Of a stretch of DNA of 64,000 bases, positions 12,401-24,400 are shown in pieces. The stretch comes from Corbicula japonica (taxonomy: Eukaryota; Mollusca; Bivalvia; Venerida; Cyrenidae). The stretch covers positions 11,534,638-11,598,637 of the forward strand of contig JAZAYU010000006.1 of assembly GCA_038501625.1 (NCBI GenBank). Direction: 5' to 3'. The notes beneath the pieces were generated by a model. It saw only the letters and a list, made by a program, of their open reading frames with translations, did not search any database and was not told the origin of the DNA. The number at the start of each line of letters is the position of its first letter. Position 1 is the first letter of the stretch. Both the position numbers and the translations under genes were made by a program.

Positions 12401-15400
12401 TTTTTACAACTCAGGAATTTTCCAGAGGTGATTTTCTCTTAGAATACAAGGGAGATCTGATTAATTATGATGAAGCCCAACGTCGTGAAAAAGAATATGC
12501 AGATGCGGATCTTGGAAGTTTTCTGTACTTTTTCAAGTACAAAGGAAAAAACTTGTGGTAAAAGCTCATCCATTCTGCGGTTATTTAGTTCCTTTGGAAC
12601 GGTTAATAAGAACATGTAATACCTTTACATCAGAAAGTATAATTGTAAATCTATTTTTGTCTTTACGTTGTTCGTCCTTAAAAAGCCACCTTGGAAATTG
12701 AACATTATAAAATGTAAATACTAAATACTTTCCTCCTTTAGTATGGATCTTATAATGTTGCTTATTGAAGGAATAATAAACAAAATAATGATTGCTGGAA
12801 CTAAAATATTAATTATAAATATTTTAATTGTTACAGTATCGATGCAACAGATGATATATTTTATCAAGGAAGAATGATAAATGATGCACCCAAATGTGAC
12901 AAGATGCAAAATTGTGCCATGAAAATTGTGGAAGTTGACAACAAACCACACCTTTGTGCCTTTGCTACTCGAGACATATCTATTTCTGAGGAGTTGAGAT
13001 TTGATTATGGAGTCCCGAACCTGCCATGGAGAAAGGTATTAATCATTTATGTTTTTTATTATTGTCATCAACGGCATTATCATATTAAAATATTAAAATG
13101 TTGTCTTTAAAATGCGTTTGTTTTTTTTGTTTCAGGAAATCTTTAAAAAAACAAAGGTAAGTTCACAGAGAAGTTGCACGTGAAGTTCAAATATTTGTTA
13201 AAAATACAATAATATCATTTAACTACAAGTTGTTTATTTTTTAATAAGTTATTCTTTCAGAATAATTCACGAGTAACTTATAACTTTTAAAAACATATAA
13301 GCTATACGACGCGTTGTAATAGTCTAAATTCATTTCAACAAGAGGTGTTTGTCAAACACAAATGCCCCCCCTGACGTGCAAGTGATATCTATTAGCATTG
13401 AATTTAAATTTTTGGAAATTTAGAGACTTTTGTAAGCTTTAGCAATGAAGGGTACCAGTCATGAAAGCAATTTACAAGACGGTGGAACTCCTATATATCA
13501 ATAACCAGGTCATCCAATGAGAGGATTACATTTACCTCGACAAACATAAGCGCGTGTAGATTAACCTAGTCTAACACAAAGGATTTTATTGTAATTTAAA
13601 TCAAATATTCGCTATTGGCGGAGATATAGTAGCTCTAGTGTTATGTCAATTCCGGTAATGTGCAGGCTTTAGTGACCATCCATACGAAACCAAAGCATTT
13701 AATAAACACAAGTGAGTGATAATCAGTGCCTATTTATGACACGGCATATATTGAAATAGTTTAAAATTAATGTTATGGATCATTAATATATATCTTTACT
13801 TGAAATTGTCATGGGGAAAAATAATCACAACTTTACACTGAGAAGTATTTTATTTTATTATACAAATAAACATAAAAACGTTGTCTAGTTATTGATCGAA
13901 CAAGGTTTTTTGTTGTCAAGGCCACCGTGACCTTGACCTTTGACCTACTGACCCCAAAACCAATAGGGGTCTTCTACTGGTCACGACCAACTTCCACACC
14001 AAATATGAGGTCTGTATCACAAAGCGTTGTCTAGTTATTGATCGGACAACGTTTTTGTATGCAAAGGCCACTGTGACCTTGACCTTTGACCTACTGATCC
14101 TAAAATCAATAGGGTTCTTCTATTGGTCAATACCAACCTCCACACCAAATATGAGGACTGTATCACAAAGCGTTGTCTAGTTATTGATCGGACAAGGTTT
14201 TTGTGGTCAAGGCCACTGTGACCTTGACCTTTGACCTACTGACCCCAAAATCAATAGGGGTCTTCTACTGGTCATGACCAACCTCCACACCAAATATGAG
14301 GACTGTATCACAAAGCGTTGTCTAGTTATTGATCGGACAAGGTTTTTGTGGTCAAGGCCACTGTGACCTTGACCTTTGACCTACTGACCCCAAAATCAAT
14401 AGGGGTCTTCTACTGGTCATGACCAACCTCCACACCAATTATGAGGACTGTATCACAAAGCGTTGTCTAGTTATTGATCGGACAAGGTTTTTGTGGTCAA
14501 GGCCACTGTGACCTTGACCTTTGACCTACTGACCCCAAAATCAATAGGGGTCTTCTACTGGTCATGACCAACCTCCACACCAAATATGAGGACTGTATCA
14601 CAAAGCGTTGTCTAGTTATTGATCGGACAAGGTTTTTGTGGTCAAGGCCACTGTGACCTTGACCTTTGACCTACTGACCCCAAAATCAATAGGGGTCTTC
14701 TACTGGTCATGACCAACCTCCACACCAAATATGAGGACTGTATCACAAAGCGTTGTCTAGTTATTGATCGGACAAGGTTTTTGTGGTCAAGGCCACTGTG
14801 ACCTTGACCTTTGACCTACTGACCCCAAAATCAATAGGGGTCTTCTACTGGTCATGACCAACCTCCACACCAAATATAAGGACTGTATCACAAAGCGTTG
14901 TCTAGTTATTGATCGGACAAGATGTGGTCTACGGACCGACCGACCGACATACCGACCGACATACCGACCGACATACCGACCGACCGACATGTGCAAAGCA
15001 ATATACCCCCGCTTCTTCGAAGGGGGGCATAAAAATCACCTTTTTCACTTGCATTTTTATGTGTTTTTATGATTCCAACCTTAGCTGGCCGTCAAACACA
15101 CGATTTTGAGGCTGCTGGTGATAAAAACTGTTCAACTGTCAAGGATGACCCTCAATTACCAGGTACATATGCTAAACGAGTCAAGGGAAATGATGAACCC
15201 AATAAGATGCATATTGAAAAAATGTCGGTATGTTATCTCTTAGTATAGCGGAACAAACCGATCTGTTGCACGTTATGATACATATGTATCGTATGGGGTG
15301 TCTGTATAATTACTCGCTGCTTATTAATTAACAAAAACTGATGCCTAATCTGATCTCACCATATATCAAAATTATATATGAACTTTATGGGGTGTCTATA

Positions 15401-18400
15401 AAACGCCCGACAACTTTTTATACTTTGGTCTGGTCTTTTAGATGTTTGACCTCCATGCAGAACAAATATCTATGTAATCTGGCATGGATAACAGATGTAT
15501 TTTAAATTAATTAATTATGCAGGTTTTCTTTTGTTTACCCTAGATGACAGACACTCATCAAATGTTAAAACTTTCGCTGAGGTAGAAACGCTCCCCAGTG
15601 ATACAGATTGTGAAAGAAACAATGAAGAGGACGACGTCGGTAAGAATTTATGTTGTCTTACACGGCAGACTAAAATTTAATGTATATTTAGCAAAATTTA
15701 TCAGTCCAAAAAAAGAAGCAGTTAAATATTTTGTACAAAATTGCCCGAATTAAACCACACATATATCATGAATAATGTAACTGATGAGGGTGGTTATACA
15801 AGGTAGTTGCATTTCAATGTATACAGCATTTCAACATATCATACTTATATAAAATGAAACTGTTTGCTGCAAAAATATAAATTATTTGATTTTATATATA
15901 TATTATGGGGTCACAAGTGTGTAACGCACATAATTCTTATGTGTTTACCAGATGAAAGCCATGCACACAATACTGACCCAATGGATAAGACTTGTACTGT
16001 TTCTGTCGATACAAATGGTGGACTTGTTAATGGGTATGGCGACTTAGGTAAGTAGGCATTTTGCTTTTCATTTTAGATCAGTCAGAAGAAGTATGTATAT
16101 GACTGATTAAAATATATTGTTCACATAAACAAAAACTAATGTCTAATCTGAGCTCACCGTATATCAACATTATATATAAACTTTATTGGGCGTCTATAAA
16201 ACGCCCCACAACTTGTCATACTTTGGTCGGATGTTTACATATAAGACATTCATGCAGAACGAACATCTATTGTAATCTGGCATGGATTACAAATGTTTTT
16301 TAGATTAATTAATAGTACATGTTTTCTCTGGTTATGTAACATATGAACTTTTACATGTTTACATTGTAAACGATCAATACAGAACAAAAGTAAATTGCAA
16401 CTTGTATTTTTTAACATTTACCTTGTCTATGATTTAACATCACATAATTCACGTGTCGTAACCAGATGGATGCCATACGCCTAATGCTGACCCAATGGAT
16501 GAGACTTGTACTGTTTCTGTCGATACAAATGGTGGACTTGTTAATGAGAGTGGCGACTTAGGTAAGTAGGCGTTTTGCTTTTCATTTTTTTGTACAATAA
16601 GTCAGAAGAATTATGAATATGATTAAAATATACTTTTAAAATACGTTTAAACTGATGTCTAATCTGATCTCACCAATTATCAAAATTATATATAACTTTA
16701 TGGGGTGTCTTTAAAACGCCCCACAAGTTTTTGTACATTGATCGGGTGTTAACATATTAGGCGTCCATGCAGAACAAACATTTATTGTAATATGGCATGG
16801 ATAGCAAGTGTTTAAGATTAAGAATAGTGTATGTTTTCTTTTGTTTATCCTAGATGACAGACAATCATCAAATGTTACAACTTTATCTGAGGAAGAAACG
16901 CTCCCCAGTGATACAAACTGTGAAAGCGACAGTGAAAAGGACGATGCCGGTAAGAAGTTAGGTTGCTTTACACGGCAGGCTAGAACTCAATGTATAATTA
17001 GCAAAATATACCAGTCCGATAAAGAAGCAGTTTTTTTGTACCAAATTGCCCAAATTAAACCACAATATATTTGTTTGTAACTGGATATGATGCTGTTTAA
17101 ACATGTACAAGGTAGTTGCATTTCGATGTATACAGCATTTCAACGTATCATACCTATAAACAATGTAACGGTTTGCTTCAATTATGCAAATTATTCATAT
17201 TATATTTTTGGAATATTATGCGGTCAAAAGTTTGTAACGCACATAATTCGTATGTGTTTACCAGATGGATGTCATACGCCTAATGCTGACCCAATGGATG
17301 AGACTTGTACTGTTTCTGTTGATACAAACGGTGGACTTGTTAATGGGAGTGGCGACCTAGGTAAGTTGGCGTTTTGCTTTTCATTTAAGATCAGTCAGAA
17401 TAATTTTGTATATGATTGAAAGAAATACACTGTTCACACATATAAGAGTTGATGTCTAATCTGAGCTCATCATATATCAACATTATATATAAACTTTATG
17501 GGGTGTCTATAAAACGCCCCACAACTTTTTATACTTTGGTCTGGTGTATACATATTAGGCGTACATGCGGAACAAACATCTGTTGAAATCTCGCAAGGAT
17601 GACAAATTTATTATGGATTATTTTATAACTTGCAAGTACAGACATAAAAGATTTAACTGTCTTAGAATTTAGTTACGAAGTATATGTGAAGCTTTTAATT
17701 TGTTCTGCCTACATGTGCATTGAATACAACGTGTCTGTATGATACCAGATAGTTGCCTTTTTGTTTAACTCAGTTTAAATATACACAGTGTGGTAAAACA
17801 CTTAACGACATTTAAATTGCATAATGTATGGCATGCATATAGATGAAACCGTTGTTACAAAATGTAATTTCCTTGGTAGGTAAAGTTGACAGTAAAACAC
17901 TGTATGCTGAACAAATTGATAAGGCAGATATACATTCCATTGAAACACCCTGTAGACAAGTCGGATTATGCAACGACTTTTAAATTGCATGACGCGGTTA
18001 GGGCTACTACACACATAAATAATTGTTTTATCTATAATTGTTTTGCCTTTCGATTCATTTTCCTTTACCTCAAAAACTATATTTACGTGAATACAATCTT
18101 AGATGCAATTGCAGAAAAAACCTCGTTTAAGGCATCGCCACACTCCTCCCAATTCTATTCATCGATAAAATAAAAATCATCAAATCTCAGTAATGACAAA
18201 ATGCAATTCAATGAAACTTTGCACAAATGAAGGTTACTAATGTATCTTTATTTTGCATACAGTAAGACAACTTAGAAAAGTAAAGAAACAAAGATAGACC
18301 TAAAAATTCCTTGAATTCTATTTACATAAATTCACAAAAACTAGGCAATGCAGAACATAACTTTAAATTCCCTCGTGAGCGCAATGATACTGACAAGAAA

Positions 18401-21400
18401 ATGTTGTGTACTTTGTAAAAAACGTTCAACTATTAAAAGAGAAATCAGGGATTGTCATCCGTTTACGCGACCAGGAAATTGAAGGTCAAACACACTTTTA
18501 CTAATATCTCGTAAAGTTTACATAAGTAAATCATGAGGACACAATAAATTGTTGTCAGTATCATATTACTCATGTGGGCATTTAAAATGATGTTTTGTGT
18601 TGTTTAGTTTTTGTGAATTTATGTAAATAGAAGTTGAGGGAATTTTTAGATCCTGCTATTTTTCTTTACTTTTCTAATATGTCTAACCATCTGTAAAATA
18701 AAGATACATTAATAACATACACTTGTGCAAAGTTTCATTTAACAGCATTTTGCTGTTATTGAGATTTTGATAATTTTCTTTTTATCGTTGAATAGAATTG
18801 GGAGGAGTGTGGAAGGCCCTTAAATTTGGTTTGGATAACAAATGTAATTGGGAGTCAAATAATATGTTTACTTTTGTTGGCGCTATGCAAAATTCTCACC
18901 TAATGCTGACATCATGGCTGGGACAATTTCAAATGATTTATATGGTGAACCAGACGCTGACAAAGTCAAAGTGTTATATTATGTTTCTTTAGTCTGCAGG
19001 TTACAGTCTAATACAATAGTCGTATGATATACCCTAATCATGATATACCACATTTTTTATCTAGGATACAGAAAAGGCAAACGGTCAAGTCGATCATTGA
19101 AAAGAAAGACAGAAACCTGTAAAATTTCAATCACGGAAGAAAATGACTCTTGTTCTGATGATATGTATGATGACGACCTCGATCCATTATATAAACCACA
19201 GATTTCAGGTAATATTTGTTCCCTTTATTTCTTATTGTTTTTGTGTCCCATTCAGAAATTAAATATAAACATTAGCTTAATGACGCCTGAAAATGGAGAA
19301 TTACATATAATTTTTTTAAATAAGCATAATTTGTCGCCCATTGTTATCATCATAACTTTTTCGGATTTTCAAAGATATGTTTGTACTCTTTTTAATTCGT
19401 ATCCTTTTAACAATACAATAGCATCATTGTCATTTTTAAGCCTATCATATTTTGAACCAGATTCTGAAAGTAGCTCTTCTGGTGCTTCCGACGACGACTG
19501 CAGTGATGAAAAAGATGTAGTGATACAACGCAATACAGGTATTGTATAGTTAAATTTTATTTGGAAGCCATTCATTCAAAAATCCTTTCATAATATTACT
19601 AAACGATGTAATAAGGAATGATGGTCACATGAAAAACGTATTTACCTTATTCGTGGATGGTACCTCACACAATAAACCCACATTTCAATCACTTGTGTTA
19701 AACGCTCTGAACAGTAAAGTTTTAAATGAACCAGGTACCGTAGACGCTAAAAGTTGGATGTTTTAATGTTTAAAAGCTAGTGTATATGTGTTCTAAGGTA
19801 TTGTTACAAATCTTAGAGAGCATGCCGGTGTGTATGATAAACAATTGTGGCTGAGCAACTCATATATTTATTTGGGTAAATGCGCATTTTAAAGGGCATT
19901 TGATTTGGCAATCAAAATCCAAGAGAACAGATATCAAAGGAATGACGACACATCAACATGAAATACAGTCACGATTGAATGATACCACAGATGCAACAGG
20001 TTTATTTGTTTTCATTTATCCATGCATGCACACAATTCTTTTGTACAAATAGTAAATACTTGAACTTGAAAACTGATACTCTGAAGCATTGTAATGCAAT
20101 AATTACTTCACTGATTTTGTAGCAATCATTGTTACATGTACCTACAACTTAACAAATGGTATGTCAATGTATGATTACCAAAACAAGGTTTATTGTTTTC
20201 TAATAAATGTATTATATGTCTGTCAGTATAAACAATGTTTGAAAATCGTTTCATTGATAATGGGGAAAATACATGACTATTAAAACAATATATATTGATA
20301 TATATGTATACATATATTTTTATTTTTCATCTTTAAGACGAAGTTTACAGCGATAAAAAAGACAAGCGAAAATTGGTGTCCCTTCAGGAAACAAATGGAA
20401 AACGGTAAGTTTATAAAATACATTGTTTTCAATTGGTAGTGAGCACTTGGTCTAGATCCAGAAAGTTATTTTCAAACAAATTTTTATATGATTATGTTAT
20501 TTTGATATGAAAAGATAAATCGCACACTTTAAAATATATTATGGACAATTAGAATTAAATGTTATCTATCTTTTAGTGACACTCCCAATGTATTCAGCAA
20601 AAGAAGACGGAAAGAGAAATTATAGAAAAATAAATTGTTGTTACTTTTGTAACAGAAAATTTACTTCCAAGATATCCGACCACTATCTGAAAATACATGT
20701 AGATGAGGAAGAAGTAAGGAAAATCCGTTTGATGAAAGTAGGGTCTTCGGAAAGAAAAACTGCCCTCATGAAACTCGAGAACAGAGGAAACTTTCAACAG
20801 AATGTAAAGGTAGTTTAAACTTACTTATGTGAAGAAATAGCCATTTTCACAATGTTTTCTGTACAATATATTGTTTATTTATGGATTACGTACGAGTATG
20901 TTGGGCGCGGTGGCCGAGAGGTTAAGATGTCCGATTTCTAATTAAAAAAAGAGACAACATCGGGCGTTGATTCGAACCCCACCAAATACCACCCCGCCAA
21001 GTACTGGTGTAAATATAAAGGGATACATTCTCAAGAATGGTATAAACTAGTATAACTCCTTATAAATACGATATTACGGGCGTTTTACAGAGCAGGGAAA
21101 TGGAATTGATAGATGGGCAGTTTGTCACAACTATGAAAAAGCCAATACATTTTAAAATGAAGATTATTACAACATTATAATTACAACATATAATAAAACA
21201 TGTTCAAATTAAAGTATTTTATTTTTCAGACCATTGAAAGGGGAACTGGGGAATTGATAGTTGCAAGAAGACCCAACGCGTTACACAAACATAAATACGA
21301 GTCTTACAAATTCTTGCCGTGTGAATTTTGTTTGGGGTTTTATTTTGAAGACTCGCTATGGTTACACCAACAGTCTTGCAAATTAAGACCAAAACAAACA

Positions 21401-24400
21401 CAGCCGTCAACTAATTGTGTACGTGACGCAAGAACAATGATTGCTCCTTTCATTCAAGATGTATCACATGATGATGCCAATCTTGAACAAATGTTTAATA
21501 ACATGAAGGAAACGAGTGCTAACCCTGGCATTCCAAAGTTGTGTAAAAATGATCAACTCATACGAGAGTTTGCAAAGTCATTACTATGCCGACTTGGGGA
21601 CACAAGCGAGCAATGATTAAAAGATGTGGACAATGTGCGTACTAAAGTACGCACTGTCGGGCGGCTGCTTCAAGAGTTGAATTTAACACATGGGCAGAAC
21701 TCCATGGCCGAATACATTTCGCCTCAGAATTTCTTTCATGTCGTAGAGGCTACAAAATCGCTGTCATTTAAAACGCAATCTCCCCAAAACGCCCTTGTTT
21801 TGGGGCATTACCTGAAACAAATTGTCCTATTGAAACACAGCCTCAGTATAATGGAAGGATCAATGAGTGCACAAACAGAAGCACAAAACTTCCAAACACT
21901 ATATCAGACGCACTGGAACAGTTGGGTATCCAGTGTTGCCAAACGCAGGCAACGGCTTAAACATCTGAACAAGGCGCCTAAATTGCCTTTGACAGAAGAC
22001 TTGTTGATACTCTCGTCTTTTTTTAAAAAATGAAATTAAAAAGAACATTGGCATACAAAGCCCAAATGATACTGCTTGGAAAAAGATGGCCCAACTGACT
22101 CTTGTAAGAATCGTGCTGTTTAACAAAAGGAGAATTTCTGAGGTGCAGGAATTAAAGATAACTGATTATCTCAACGCAGAAAAGAACGATGAGCCGGACG
22201 ACAATATTCTGAACTCACTCGAGATGTCCGACAGAATTCTGGCACAACGTTATGTTCATAGTATTACAATGGTAAGAAATGTTGAACGACAATAAGCTAT
22301 GCATATCATGTAAACAAGCTTCAATGTTGTTCTGATTCTTTGGATGGTTCAAGATTACGTTTATGTGGTTGGTTGACATAAATAAAATACCATTTTTATT
22401 TTAGAATGAAGGTTGTAGAAGTAAAAGGGAAGTCCGTTCGTGGTCTGAGAAGAGTGTTTGTGATTCTTGCTCCAGACATGGTTGATGCTTTGGAATACCT
22501 GATGAGAACACGGTGTAGCAACAGTCCGTTCATGTTTTGCAGGTATTGTTTCCAGATTTTATTAATCCAGATTATTATTATTATTATTATTAAGTAAGTA
22601 AGAGTGGCATGAATTAGAGCTGTCATCGATTCCTACAATATCGGCGTATCGACGATATTTTTTTCCCGATGAATAATCGATTCGCATTTTGAAATATCGA
22701 TAACGCAGCCTACATAGGTAAAAAAATAAGTGTCAAAATTTGCCAGACGAAACGTCTATCGTGAGCGGAAACAGGTGCGCTGTCAAAATATAAACGGATA
22801 AGTCTAAGCCACTGACGAGATAGCGACTAAATAGCCGTAGTCTACAGACGGTACATCGCTGCAGAGTCTATATGCAGAGTCACAAGCCGTTCAAATTAAA
22901 AGCAAAATTAATGTATTAATTCTTAATAAAATACTTCCAAATGAACTGTACAGAAAGTTTCATGCCATATTTTTTTTATTTAGAGTAAACAGGAATGGCA
23001 AATGCCGATTTCCGTGGACTGGAAAGTGAATGTTTTAGACTATGCCATTACGAGTAAAATGGCGGACGCCGAAACTGCGATAGAAAGAAAAATTGTTGAA
23101 TGTTCAAAAAAAAAGAAAATCTAGTTTTGTATGGAAATATTTCGGGTACATTGAAGAGAATGGACAATTTACCAAAAATTAGTTGGTTGCAAGTTATGTA
23201 ACTTGATTATGCCGTACAGTGGCAACACCACCAACTTACGTTCACATCTGGACAGAAAACATTGGAACCTGGTGAAACATCACAATCCGTCCAGTACGGT
23301 GGCTGGACCGAGCGTAAGAAAGTTTTACTGATATTAATGGTTTATACTTCATTTGTCATTTTTAAACAATAAGAACCTGGTTGAATCGATGAAAATTTAA
23401 TTAGCTATGTTGCAGCTCTGCTGCAGTGTAGAATTATTATCATTCCTAGAAAATTAAATAGATCTTATAATTTAAAAAATACTGGAATACTGGTATATCA
23501 GTAATTCCAAAATTGAGAATAAATCCTGATCAGCCTGTAAATTACTTGTTACTCGCATAGCAGTTGATCTGGTTTTATTTTGTTTGCAAAGGTCTTTTGT
23601 GACTTACATGTGTCAGATAAAGGGTTAATTACATGTAGCTAGGGTTTATTGATTAAATACTTCTAGAATAATTTTATTTGCCAACACTGCCTGCCACCTA
23701 TTAAAATATCTCTATATTTTTACTTAATTTTTTCACATTTCATTTCAGGTAGCCCCAAAAGCTGAACCTAAGCAAAACACAGACCCACCGTTACCTTCAA
23801 TGACAGCAGGGCAGGATACGCAACCAGTGCAACCTACAATCACCCATTTGTTTTCGAAGCAAAACCATTTCCAACGTCATCTGACAGAGCAGTCACAATT
23901 TCCAAAGCAATTGCAGAATATGTATTGTTGGACATGAAACCACTTGACACTGTTGACGGGGTTGGATTTAAGAAATTGATCAATGTTCTTGAGCCTAGGT
24001 ATACAGTTATCTCAAGAAATCATCTTTTGGAAAGATATATTGTTCCAATGTACCAAGAAGCTGTTGAATATGTCAAACTTGAATTGTCCAAGGGCATCAG
24101 GCATGCTTTCACAACCGATGGATGGACATCGCTATCGACTGAAAGTTTCATTACAACCACATGTCATTACATTGAACCACAAACATTTACACTTCACTCC
24201 ATAGTGCTTGATACAAAATACTGCCCAGTTAGTCACACAGCAGAGAACCTGGCTAAAGAAATAGAAACATCTATTGTGAAGTGGAATCTAAAAGATCCTG
24301 TAAGTGTCACAGACAATGCAGCAAACATTGTTAAAGCATGTGACTTAGCCAAATTGCCTCACATAGGCTGTTTCGGCCATACATTGAACCTGGCAGTTAA

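Larger units (their letters stand above)
15330..17600 (+). repeat. Tandem genomic duplication carrying exon pairs and intron blocks
   Basis: The intron block TAATCTGATCTCACC ... GGGGTGTCTATAAAACGCCC ... TGCAGAACAAA recurs at about 15335, 16135, 16650 and 17446. It travels with the 96-nt exons listed below, so whole exon-plus-intron segments were duplicated. The block near 17446-17600 is followed by a degenerate ACCAG|ATAG at about 17747 that may be a dead further copy. Confidence 0.8.

Noticed and set aside
11536..15109. Open frames over (GGAC)n and (CCGA)n tracts (11536-11742, 14787-15109)
   Set aside because: Low-complexity translations (RTDGRTDG, PTYRPTYR) inside non-autonomous repeats.
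17700..18020. A further 96-nt module near 17747
   Set aside because: ACCAG|ATAG resembles the B-exon acceptor, but the frame meets a stop at once and no donor is preserved.
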